Positions 1 to 5,840 are shown, counted from the stretch's first letter. The stretch: DNA of 6,849 nt from an uncultured Mollicutes bacterium (GCA_913064935.1 CAJYBF010000052.1:1-6849), one strand, 5' to 3'. Numbers and translations are program-made. The notes: a model not told the origin generated them from the sequence alone.

Positions 1-614
1 CCAGCACTTCTAAAAGAATTCAGTATAAGAAAAGCTACTGTACTTGAAAATGTGGCAAGAGTGTACATTGTTGTCTTTGAAACTCTTGAAGGAGCTCTAT
101 CGAATGCATGACTATTTTTAGTTAAATTCCCTCTAAGAAGAAATCTTAATCCTTTGAGTAGACTATTATCTCTTAAAAATTCTATATTATTGTAAAAGTG
201 TCTTAGCCGATCTCCCATCCAAGTACCCATACCACCTATTACACCTACTAATGCAGCTTCAGGTCCAAGGCTTCCAGCAAACACGAGTGGTAATAATGCA
301 GCTATAAATGCTATATGAACCACATCATAGCTAATTCTTCTTGTGCTCTTGAACTCATCACCAATTTCATGCGCTAATCTTGGGTATCTCGGATACTTCG
401 TTTGAATGTACCCAATTAGTATTCCCCCAATTAGTATCGTAACTGATGCGTAGTATTCAAATTGAATCATACCTTGTAGTACATCCCATAGAAGGAATCT
501 ACACAAATACGAAACATTCAAAAAGAGCCATGCTACTCCACCCACAATAAAGCCAAGCAAAGATAAATAAATTCCAAACATTATTATTATTTTAAGTTTA
601 TGAACTTTTTCCAT
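1..614 (-). CDS. ClC family chloride channel/transporter, N-terminal part (C-terminus beyond left edge)
   Basis: This is an integral membrane protein of the voltage-gated chloride channel (ClC) superfamily, whose members move Cl- (or other small anions) as channels or H+/anion antiporters. Only 204 codons are in the window; the reading frame runs off the left edge, whereas complete family members usually exceed 400 residues. The start is the ATG at 612-614, preceded by an AGAGGA ribosome binding site about 6 nt upstream. Hydrophobic segments lie at about residues 9-34, 55-72 and 97-130. The diagnostic element is GSLGPEA (residues 114-120) followed by a Gly-rich helix ending TWMGDRLR. This corresponds to the G(K/R)EGP anion-selectivity motif of classical ClC proteins, with the basic and first acidic residues replaced by S-L, a form I associate with a divergent bacterial ClC-like clade. 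The actual substrate is unknown. No partner gene is visible. The ClC assignment is fairly secure, the specificity is not. Confidence 0.82.
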   Translation of the reverse strand, partial: MEKVHKLKIIIMFGIYLSLLGFIVGGVAWLFLNVSYLCRFLLWDVLQGMIQFEYYASVTILIGGILIGYIQTKYPRYPRLAHEIGDEFKSTRRISYDVVHIAFIAALLPLVFAGSLGPEAALVGVIGGMGTWMGDRLRHFYNNIEFLRDNSLLKGLRFLLRGNLTKNSHAFDRAPSRVSKTTMYTLATFSSTVAFLILNSFRSA

Positions 615-680
615 TTATTTCCTCTTAATTGATCGTATTTTATCATTACCTTCTCTATGAATAATTATCAATTTAACATA

Positions 681-715
681 CTTTATACTACCAAAATGAA
701 CCCATTTATATAAAG
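681..715. repeat. Imperfect two-tier inverted repeat in the ClC gene leader
   Basis: CTTTATA (681-687) pairs with TATAAAG (709-715), and inside it AAATG (694-698) pairs with CATTT (703-707) around the loop AACC. The internal loop is asymmetric (6 versus 1 nt) and no T-run follows on either strand. It lies 67-101 nt upstream of the ClC start, so it could be a leader structure or an operator, but AT-rich DNA often gives such pairings by chance. The surrounding 615-829 stretch holds no gene that I can support. Confidence 0.25.
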
Positions 716-789
716 TTCTCTAATTAAGTTTTGTGTGTGAGTATCCTAAATATTTTTTAGTTTATATAAAAAGTGCACAATAAATTAGT

Positions 790-822
790 TATAATCGAGT
801 CGTCTAAAACCAATATAAGGAG
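790..822 (+). promoter_or_regulatory. -10 box and ribosome binding site of the 830 relic gene
   Basis: A perfect TATAAT -10 box lies at 790-795; no good -35 sits 16-18 nt upstream. An AAGGAG ribosome binding site at 817-822 stands 7 nt before the ATG at 830. These start signals are intact although the reading frame behind them is broken, which suggests that 830 was a real start codon. Confidence 0.4.
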
Positions 823-829
823 ATTTATT

Positions 830-1172
830 ATGTATAACTATTTTAACACTGATTTAGAAATATAATAAGATTATTATTATTAGTCGATGATTTAATTAAC
901 AATGACTCAATCTTCTATGATAAAAATTAGTTTTTTTTAGCATATCTCATTCAAGATTTTCTAGTGATTGTCCACTTTGTCAAAGTAATAGTAATTATGT
1001 GCACGATTATTATACTAGAAGAGCTGCTGGTGGCGGAGACTTTAATATGCTAAAGAACAAAAGAGTAGTCAAGATTTTAGAAAAAGATATGGTAGAGATA
1101 ATCGCTGACTACATCATAAAGAATAAGGAAATAAAACCAGCAACAATTAGTAACATCCGCATTTTAAAATAA
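830..1172 (+). pseudogene. Decayed small gene, probably ISL3-like transposase N-terminal remnant
   Basis: A good ribosome binding site leads into ATG at 830, but the frame closes after 11 codons (MYNYFNTDLEI, stop 863-865). The apparent continuation lies in a second frame from about 862 to a stop at 928-930 (LLLLVDDLINNDSIFYDKN), then in a third frame from about 924 to TAA at 1170-1172. The third frame holds a CPLC zinc-finger half followed by SNSNYVHDYYTRR. CPxC followed by VHDYxT is the pattern I know from the N-terminal zinc-binding region of ISL3-type transposases. The normal continuation of that family is absent: after TRR comes AAGGGDFN and then a lysine-rich helical tail (residues from MLKNKRVV onward) that I cannot place. 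The parsimonious reading is a transposase 5' end joined by deletion to other sequence and then frameshifted. A small unrelated DNA-binding protein that starts internally (for example ATG 1047, 41 codons) is possible but lacks a convincing ribosome binding site. No terminal inverted repeats or catalytic DDE region are visible. Confidence 0.45.
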
Positions 1173-1195
1173 TAAAAAAAGTCCAAAATGGACTT
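1172..1195 (-). terminator. Rho-independent terminator downstream of the MFS gene
   Basis: Read on the minus strand, AAGTCCA-TTT-TGGACTT forms a 7-bp stem with a 3-nt loop (1179-1195), directly followed by a run of seven T (complement of 1174-1180) and ATT. This is the expected end of the MFS transcript, about 40 nt past its stop codon. It overlaps the end of the relic gene on the other strand. Confidence 0.7.
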
Positions 1196-1210
1196 AATCA
1201 AATATAATTA

Positions 1211-1247
1211 ATGGTCACTCCCAAGGAGTGTCCATTTTATTTTATTC
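1211..1247 (+). terminator. Hairpin with plus-strand T-run, terminating relic-side transcription
   Basis: ATGG-t-CACTCC (1211-1221), loop CAA, GGAGTG-t-CCAT (1225-1235) form a 10-bp stem with one T.T mismatch. On the plus strand it is followed by TTTTATTTTATT, so it should stop transcription coming from the 830 relic before it runs into the MFS gene antisense. Its T-run overlaps the last codons of the MFS gene. On the minus strand the downstream sequence is only moderately T-rich, so it may also act weakly in that direction, in tandem with 1172-1195. Confidence 0.6.
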
Positions 1248-2415
1248 TACTAGCTATATAGATGTTGAATAACGAGACAAGTGCTGCTACATAAAAGATG
1301 TATTGAGGTCCCATTGTAACCCATACAACTCCTCCAGCTACCGCTGCAATTATAGATACAACATGATCCATACTCATACCTAGTGACAAGGTAGGAGTGA
1401 TATCACTCTCTTCAACCAAAATACTTTTTAAATACACCGTTCTAACCATTCCCATTTGAGTAGACATCTTGTCGACGATTACTAATGAGTATGCTAATAA
1501 TACCGGTAATCCAGTTAATGGAAGTTTTCCTGTTACAAAACCAGTAACTAATAAACCATAAGATACGTAAACAAATACAAATGAAAACGCATCAACAAAC
1601 AGTACTTTTCTAAGTCCATACTTATCTGTAATTTTACCTATATACGGAATGAAAAACATTCCTATGAATGACCCTACAAATGCAATGATAGAAATTGTAT
1701 CTGCACCTTTACTAAGTAATTCAATCAGTACCCATGGCCCATACACAAGCATTATCTGTTCTTGCACTCCAAATAAGATTACTAATGAATAATACAATTT
1801 ATACTCTTTCCTGAATACAAAATTCATTCTCTTCTTCGTCTTTGGAAGAGTTATTAGTTTACTCAAGTAAATCAATAGAGCAATCGATATTAGAAATAGA
1901 AATGCTGAAATCACGAATGGAAGTTTGATATCATTTGAAAAATCAAAAAATCCTACTTTGAATCCAATATAAGCTATACCACTACCTACCATCGTGAAAG
2001 CTGTATAAAGACCATTAAACCTACCAATAGTTCTACCTATGTTTTCATTTCCTGCAATTGCTAAACCAATACTTTGTCTCATTGTTCCAAATAAATGAAA
2101 ACCTAATGAGTTAATAAATAAGAAGACTAACATTACTTCAAATACTGGAGTTACAATACCCAAAAACATTATTCCGATTACACAAAAAAGTTGTGCTATT
2201 ATGCTTAATTTGAAATCCCCTAAGAACGATAATCCTGCAACTAGTAAAACAGAAATAACACCTGGCAATTCTCTAGGAAATTCAATCATACCCCTTTGTA
2301 TTGCATCTACGTTATATACTTCTTTAAAGTATGGCCCAAATACTTGGAAACTTAAACTTAGTGCCAACCCAGTAAATGCGATTATTGCTAAAAATACCTT
2401 CATCTCTTTTTTCAT
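1237..2415 (-). CDS. Major facilitator superfamily (MFS) transporter
   Basis: This is a cytoplasmic-membrane secondary transporter of 392 residues, a normal MFS length. About twelve hydrophobic helices are arranged in two halves around a basic central loop (about residues 188-207, PKTKKR followed by RKEYK). GKITDKYGLRKVL (260-272) matches the G-x-x-x-D-x-x-G-R-(K/R) loop motif of the family in the second half. The substrate cannot be read from sequence. I chose the ATG at 2413-2415 (MKKEMKVF), which has AAGGA just upstream; the frame stays open to a TTG at 2457, but that would add a polar 14-residue extension with no ribosome binding site. psuG lies 112 bp upstream on the same strand, so nucleoside or pseudouridine transport is an attractive guess. 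However, the terminator at 2466-2509 implies mostly separate transcription. A weak promoter TTGGAC-18 nt-TATTGT (2454-2483) overlaps that terminator. The next gene downstream is unrelated, and the transcript should end at 1172-1195. Confidence 0.85.
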   Translation of the reverse strand: MKKEMKVFLAIIAFTGLALSLSFQVFGPYFKEVYNVDAIQRGMIEFPRELPGVISVLLVAGLSFLGDFKLSIIAQLFCVIGIMFLGIVTPVFEVMLVFLFINSLGFHLFGTMRQSIGLAIAGNENIGRTIGRFNGLYTAFTMVGSGIAYIGFKVGFFDFSNDIKLPFVISAFLFLISIALLIYLSKLITLPKTKKRMNFVFRKEYKLYYSLVILFGVQEQIMLVYGPWVLIELLSKGADTISIIAFVGSFIGMFFIPYIGKITDKYGLRKVLFVDAFSFVFVYVSYGLLVTGFVTGKLPLTGLPVLLAYSLVIVDKMSTQMGMVRTVYLKSILVEESDITPTLSLGMSMDHVVSIIAAVAGGVVWVTMGPQYIFYVAALVSLFNIYIASRIK

Positions 2416-2465
2416 CTTGTCCTTCTTTCCTTTATAAAGATAACATATATTCGACAATAAAAGTT

Positions 2466-2509
2466 AAAAAAAAATAAGTCCAAATGTGGTATTACTACCA
2501 TTTGAACTT
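2466..2509 (-). terminator. Rho-independent terminator of the psuK-psuG operon
   Basis: On the minus strand AAGT-t-CAAATG-GGTA style arms (2496-2509 with 2476-2491) form a long stem of about 14 pairs with one mismatch, one bulge and a loop of about 4 nt. It is followed after one A by nine consecutive T (complement of 2466-2474). It starts 18 nt past the psuG stop codon. It separates psuG from the MFS gene, and its left arm resembles the terminator at 1179-1189. Confidence 0.8.
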
Positions 2510-2527
2510 AATGATCTCTTTAAACAT

Positions 2528-3436
2528 TTACTTAGGTAATTTTTGATACTCAACAGCGATCTTAGCACCTAGTCTCGCATTGTTATAAATTAGCTGAATA
2601 TTACTAGCTAAGGAATTTCCTTTTGTTATATCTGTTATTTTAGATAACAGGAAAGGCGTGGACTCTTTACCTTTAATCCCCTTTTGATCTAACTCGGATA
2701 ATGCCTCATCTATTGCCTCATTAATAACTTCTAAAGGCATAGAATATTTCAAAGGAATTGGATTAGCAATTACTATACCTCCATTCATACCTAAATCCCA
2801 CTTATTCTTCATAATGACTGCAAATTCATTCGGAGTATCAACTTTATAATCTACTTCGAAACCACTTGTTCTCGTGTAAAAAGCAGGAAGTTCTTTAGTT
2901 CCATAAGATAACACGGGAACTCCTTTTGTTTCAAGATATTCTAAAGTTAATCCTAAATCTAATATAGATTTAATTCCAGCACAAACGACAGCTACTGATG
3001 TCCTAGATAACTCATCTAAATCTGCAGATATATCCATAGTGTCTTCAGACCCTCTATGGACTCCACCTATACCACCTGTAACGAATACTTTGATTCCTGC
3101 TAACTCAGCTATAATCATTGTTGCAGAGACTGTCGTAGCCCCATACGCTTTCTTAGCAAGTACTATAGGAATATCTCTCCTTGAAGTTTTTATAACCCCC
3201 TCAGCTTTACCTAAGAGTTCTAATTCATCGTCAGTCAGACCTACTTTTAAAAATCCATCCATTATACAAATAGTAGCAGGGACAGCCCCCAACTCTTTGA
3301 TTATGTTCTCAACATTTCTAGCTGTTTGAACATTTTCAGGATATGGCATTCCGTGAGAAATAATAGTAGACTCTAATGCAACTATAGGCTTTCCATTATC
3401 TAGTGCCTCTTGTACCGCTTTCGATATTTTAATCAT
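2528..3436 (-). CDS. psuG: Pseudouridine-5'-phosphate glycosidase
   Basis: PsuG breaks the C-C glycosidic bond of pseudouridine 5'-phosphate, giving uracil and ribose 5-phosphate, in the cytoplasm with a divalent metal (Mn2+ in the E. coli enzyme). The 302 residues span the whole family (E. coli about 312) and resemble it throughout: ALESTIISHGMP, then SRRDIP, TGGIGGVHRG, DISADL, CAGIKSILDLG, and KESTPFLL to SNIQLIYNNA at the C-terminus. Residues matching the E. coli catalytic set are present: Glu22 (E31), Lys83 (K93), metal ligand Asp139 (D149), the Schiff-base lysine Lys156 (K166) and Asn279 (N289). I chose the ATG at 3434-3436, 10 nt after GGAG; a TTG two codons earlier is in frame but only 4 nt from GGAG. 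The start overlaps the end of psuK by 8 nt (ATGATTAA), which indicates translational coupling. The terminator at 2466-2509 follows. No missing key residue is seen. Confidence 0.97.
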   Translation of the reverse strand: MIKISKAVQEALDNGKPIVALESTIISHGMPYPENVQTARNVENIIKELGAVPATICIMDGFLKVGLTDDELELLGKAEGVIKTSRRDIPIVLAKKAYGATTVSATMIIAELAGIKVFVTGGIGGVHRGSEDTMDISADLDELSRTSVAVVCAGIKSILDLGLTLEYLETKGVPVLSYGTKELPAFYTRTSGFEVDYKVDTPNEFAVIMKNKWDLGMNGGIVIANPIPLKYSMPLEVINEAIDEALSELDQKGIKGKESTPFLLSKITDITKGNSLASNIQLIYNNARLGAKIAVEYQKLPK

Positions 3437-4316
3437 TATCAATCATCTCCATTACTTTTTCTAAGCTAAACTCTTCATTAATAGTCTCTAACGAACCAAG
3501 TGCTATGTGTGCGCAATAAGTCGAGAACTTCAGCGTCTCTTCGGGAGTCAATTTATTAATAAGAGAATAAACAACTCCTGCAGTAAATGCATCTCCTGCA
3601 CCAGTGACATTCTTTATGTTATCGGTTGCAATTTTCATAGTGCATTCCTTCTTATCACCAATATAAATTGAGCCTTGTTCTCCTAACGTTATAAATACAT
3701 TTTGAACGCCTTGGTTGTACAATTCTTTACCTATTTCTAATATATCTTCTTTTTCAACTAAAGCCTTAGCTTCAAAATCATTTAATTTCAAAGCATAAAT
3801 TTTAGATAAATACTTTTTGAACTTCGTTACTTTTATGCTCGACACTCCATCAACAACTATTTTGTTGTTGAAGTTACTGAAGATGTACTCTAATGTATCA
3901 TCTGAAAGATTCCCATCCAATAAGATGATGTCATCTTCTTCGATTGAGTTCATTATCAAATCCTTATTAACTAACCCAATGACTTCCATGGAGTTAATAG
4001 CTATATGCAACTCATTCAACTCATCAAGTATACAAAGATAAGTCGAAGTAGGAAATTCATCACTTACTAATATTCTATCGGTGTTGATTTTTTGCAATCT
4101 TAGTTTATCTAAAATGAGCCTACCAAACTCGTCATTCCCAACAGCACTAATCATAGAAACATTTAAATTTAGTCTTGCCATATTTTCAGCAATGTTTCTT
4201 CCAACTCCACCAGTGGCCACCTTAAGTGATCCTGGATTAGAATCATAAAGTACTATTTCCTGAAAAGAGGTTCCTATTATATCCATATTACATCCGCCAA
4301 TGACAACACATTTCAT
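3429..4316 (-). CDS. psuK: Pseudouridine kinase (PfkB family)
   Basis: PsuK is a cytoplasmic ATP-dependent kinase that makes pseudouridine 5'-phosphate from pseudouridine, the substrate of PsuG encoded immediately downstream. The 295 residues form one PfkB/ribokinase-like domain. The substrate-side glycine motif is TGGVGRN (residues 35-41). The NxxE metal/phosphate motif is N179 to E182. The PfkB signature NVTGAGDAFTAG (236-247) includes the anion hole and the catalytic base Asp242. PfkB kinases are hard to assign from sequence alone; the pseudouridine call rests mainly on the overlapping psuG and on the IGGCNMDI start typical of PsuK-like proteins. No N-terminal helix-turn-helix domain, found on some PsuK homologues, is present, so the protein is the compact form. 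The ATG at 4314-4316 is preceded 8 nt upstream by AAGGAG. It is the first gene of the operon, with a candidate promoter at 4347-4375. Confidence 0.92.
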   Translation of the reverse strand: MKCVVIGGCNMDIIGTSFQEIVLYDSNPGSLKVATGGVGRNIAENMARLNLNVSMISAVGNDEFGRLILDKLRLQKINTDRILVSDEFPTSTYLCILDELNELHIAINSMEVIGLVNKDLIMNSIEEDDIILLDGNLSDDTLEYIFSNFNNKIVVDGVSSIKVTKFKKYLSKIYALKLNDFEAKALVEKEDILEIGKELYNQGVQNVFITLGEQGSIYIGDKKECTMKIATDNIKNVTGAGDAFTAGVVYSLINKLTPEETLKFSTYCAHIALGSLETINEEFSLEKVMEMIDND

Positions 4317-4346
4317 CGAATCATCTCCTTAGTTCATAAAATTTAC

Positions 4347-4375
4347 ATGATAATTTACTGATAAAGAAGACACAA
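4347..4375 (-). promoter_or_regulatory. Candidate promoter of psuK-psuG
   Basis: On the minus strand TTGTGT (4370-4375) is followed by exactly 17 nt and then TATCAT (4347-4352), which has five of six matches to a TATAAT box. The predicted start would leave a leader of about 25 nt with the AAGGAG site at 4325-4330. The -35 half is poor (three of six) and lies in the stem of the terminator at 4368-4389. Confidence 0.35.
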
Positions 4376-4389
4376 CATAGGCTGTGTCT
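4368..4389 (-). terminator. Probable terminator of the thiolase transcript
   Basis: AGACACA (4368-4374) and TGTGTCT (4383-4389) form a perfect 7-bp stem with an 8-nt loop. On the minus strand it is followed by TCTTTATC, a modest T-rich tract. It lies after the thiolase and the reductase scrap and before psuK, where the thiolase unit would be expected to end. The stem is fairly A-T rich and the T-run is interrupted, so leakage into psuK is possible. Confidence 0.45.
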
Positions 4390-4403
4390 AAATAGTTAAA
4401 ATC

Positions 4404-4493
4404 TCATACGCCGTTAACACTTAAAATATGACCTGAGATATATCAAGCTTCATCACCAGCTAAGAACAATGCAGCATTCGCAACCTTTAAGCC
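4404..4493 (-). pseudogene. C-terminal scrap of an SDR/FabG-like (3-ketoacyl or acetoacetyl-CoA) reductase
   Basis: One minus-strand frame of 30 codons reads G-L-K then VANAALFLAGDEA, a TGA stop, then YISGHILSVNGV and TGA. This matches the well-known tail of short-chain dehydrogenases of the FabG/PhaB type (VAN-A-LFLASDEAS-YITGQ-L-VDGG). The internal TGA stands where the family has Ser, one base change from TCA. The Rossmann N-terminus and the Ser-Tyr-Lys catalytic region are absent, and the frame opens directly at a TGA at 4494-4496. The scrap overlaps the last two codons of the thiolase in another frame, so it looks like the leftover of a deletion that removed most of a reductase gene downstream of the thiolase. 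It cannot make an enzyme. Whether the lost gene was an acetoacetyl-CoA reductase or another SDR cannot be told from this tail. Confidence 0.75.
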
Positions 4494-5710
4494 TCATTTG
4501 TTTTATCCATATTTTGAAGAACTATCGCAGTTCCCATTCCTCCTCCAATACATAATGAAGCTAATCCATACTTAACATTTCTCTTCTTCATCTCATGTAC
4601 CAAAGTGGTTGTGATTCTGTTTCCACTAGCCCCTACTGGATGACCAAGTGCGATGGCTCCACCATTCACATTTGTTTTATCCATAATCTCTGATTCACTT
4701 ATTTTGTACTCTCTTGATAATTCATAAATAACGCCCAAACTTTGTGCTGCAAAGGCTTCATTAAGTTCTAGTAATTCTATATCCTTTAGTGATATCTTAC
4801 CCTTGTCAAGAGCATCTTTAACAGCTGGTACTGGGCCTAATCCCATATAAAGAGGATTAACTCCACCCTGTCCTATACTAATTATCTCAGCCAAAGGTGT
4901 TAAATTGTTTTCTAATACTGCATCTTCACTTGCTATCAACATAAAGCTAGCACCATCGTTTATTCCAGAGCTATTTCCAGCTGTGACAGATCCATCTTTC
5001 TTAAATGCAGCTCTAAGTTTTCCTAACTTTTCAAAATTAGTAGTTCTATTAGGATATTCATCTTTATCAAAAACAAAATCATCTCTTCTTGTCTTTACTA
5101 CAATTGGGACTATCTCATCTTTAAATTTTCCACCATCAATTGCTAAAATTGCCTTCATCTGCGAGTTAATCGCAAATGCATCTTGATCGTTCCTAGATAG
5201 AGAGTATTTTTCAGCTATGTTTTCTGCTGTAACTCCCATATGAACATCATTGAAGGCATCAGTCAAAGCATCTTGAATCATATGATCTTTAACTTTGATT
5301 TCACCCATTTTGATTCCGTCTCTAGTTTTTTCGGGCATTAGATAAGGTGCTCTACTCATAGACTCAGTTCCACCAACGATTACTAAATTATGAATACCAG
5401 CTTTAATGTTCGAATAAGCATTCATAATCGCTTTCATCCCTGATCCACACACCATGTTCAAGCTGTACGCAGGTACAGTTACAGGAATCCCTGCTTTAAT
5501 AGATACTTGTCTCCCTATCCCTTGTCCTACTCCTGCCGATAATATATTTCCAACTATTAGTTCATCGATACTTCTAGCATCGATTTTAGTTTCTTTTACA
5601 ATATTTCTCACTACATCTGCACCAAAATCCGCTGGGTGCACTGACTTTAAAGAGCCTAGGAATGATCCTATAGCCGTTCGTTTCGCTGACACAATATACA
5701 CTCTACTCAT
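4487..5710 (-). CDS. Acetyl-CoA C-acetyltransferase (biosynthetic-type thiolase)
   Basis: This cytoplasmic enzyme condenses two acetyl-CoA to acetoacetyl-CoA plus CoA, reversibly, feeding butyrate/butanol, hydroxybutyrate or mevalonate routes or working in short-chain acyl-CoA breakdown. It has 407 residues; close relatives are about 390-395. All thiolase landmarks are intact: nucleophile Cys88 in NMVCGSGMKA, NEAFAAQ (317-323), His357 in GGAIALGHPVGASG, and the second catalytic Cys387 in SLCIGGGMGTA. The start ATG at 5708-5710 has a perfect AGGAGG (5717-5722) 6 nt upstream. The C-terminus carries an odd tail, MDKTNEA (401-407), beyond the usual end and encoded partly by a 17-nt repeat of sequence 58 codons earlier. 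The stop codon overlaps a reductase relic. The original operon partner therefore seems lost, leaving the thiolase as a single-gene unit. Clostridial genes of this kind are often called thlA or atoB; I leave the symbol blank because the pathway is not shown. Confidence 0.95.
   Translation of the reverse strand: MSRVYIVSAKRTAIGSFLGSLKSVHPADFGADVVRNIVKETKIDARSIDELIVGNILSAGVGQGIGRQVSIKAGIPVTVPAYSLNMVCGSGMKAIMNAYSNIKAGIHNLVIVGGTESMSRAPYLMPEKTRDGIKMGEIKVKDHMIQDALTDAFNDVHMGVTAENIAEKYSLSRNDQDAFAINSQMKAILAIDGGKFKDEIVPIVVKTRRDDFVFDKDEYPNRTTNFEKLGKLRAAFKKDGSVTAGNSSGINDGASFMLIASEDAVLENNLTPLAEIISIGQGGVNPLYMGLGPVPAVKDALDKGKISLKDIELLELNEAFAAQSLGVIYELSREYKISESEIMDKTNVNGGAIALGHPVGASGNRITTTLVHEMKKRNVKYGLASLCIGGGMGTAIVLQNMDKTNEA
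4495..4685. repeat. 17-nt direct repeat pair at the thiolase 3' end
   Basis: CATTTGTTTTATCCATA occurs at 4495-4511 and again at 4669-4685. The copies are 174 nt apart, which is exactly 58 codons, and both are read as MDKTN in the thiolase frame (residues 343-347 and 401-405). The first copy lies in the conserved core just before the catalytic His loop, the second in the extra C-terminal tail. Confidence 0.85.
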
Positions 5711-5716
5711 AAAAGT

Positions 5717-5759
5717 CCTCCTATATGCTTATTATACACAATTCATATACCAATAGAAA
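5717..5759 (-). promoter_or_regulatory. Thiolase promoter (-10 box) and ribosome binding site
   Basis: A perfect TATAAT lies on the minus strand at 5731-5736. The hexamer 17 nt upstream, TTTCTA (5754-5759), is a weak -35. The predicted start near 5724 gives a leader of only about 14 nt containing AGGAGG (5717-5722). The sequence TTGTG just before the -10 may add an extended -10-like contact. Confidence 0.5.
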
Positions 5760-5804
5760 TAGACTAGCCAATTAATTTCGCTTCTTTTAAGTAAACTTTG
5801 TAAA

Positions 5805-5840
5805 GAATAATATTGACAATTATTGGAATAATATTATTAG
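5805..5840 (+). promoter_or_regulatory. Candidate promoter/operator of the gerA-type gene with AT-rich dyads
   Basis: A perfect TTGACA (5813-5818) is followed after 16 nt by TATTAG (5835-5840), four of six matches to TATAAT. The same stretch carries GAATAATATT twice (5806-5815 and 5826-5835) and the dyads ATTATT-GG-AATAAT and AATAATATTATT. Germinant-receptor genes are usually forespore sigma-G dependent, and I cannot find a good sigma-G pair here, so the promoter call is tentative. Confidence 0.35.

Noticed and set aside
615..720. Possible fluoride riboswitch upstream of the ClC-type gene
   Set aside because: Some bacterial ClC genes carry one, so I looked. The leader has only a loosely similar ATGGGTTC stretch and lacks the conserved stem-loop order and downstream elements. 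The hairpin present is AT-rich and does not match.
921..945. Programmed frameshift at the A5 and T8 runs in the 830 relic
   Set aside because: The stop codons fall before the T-run, two separate shifts are needed, and no slippery heptamer with a downstream structure is evident. Ordinary decay explains it better.
691..1196. CCAAAATGaACccA (691-704) and CCAAAATGgACttA (1183-1196) as insertion-sequence ends around the relic
   Set aside because: They are direct rather than inverted, only 11 of 14 identical, and the right copy is explained by the terminator hairpin. No target-site duplication is visible.
2416..2457. Upstream TTG start adding 14 residues to the MFS protein
   Set aside because: No ribosome binding site precedes it, and the added residues are polar and unlike an MFS N-terminus. 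The ATG at 2415 has an adjacent AAGGA.
3437..3442. TTG start for psuG two codons upstream
   Set aside because: It would lie only 4 nt from GGAG. The ATG at 3434-3436 is a better codon at a tolerable 10-nt spacing. The difference is two residues and does not affect function.
2201..5756. Plus-strand open frames of 74-100 codons inside the MFS, psuG, psuK and thiolase genes
   Set aside because: All are antisense to well-supported conserved genes, have no ribosome binding sites and give no recognisable protein features.
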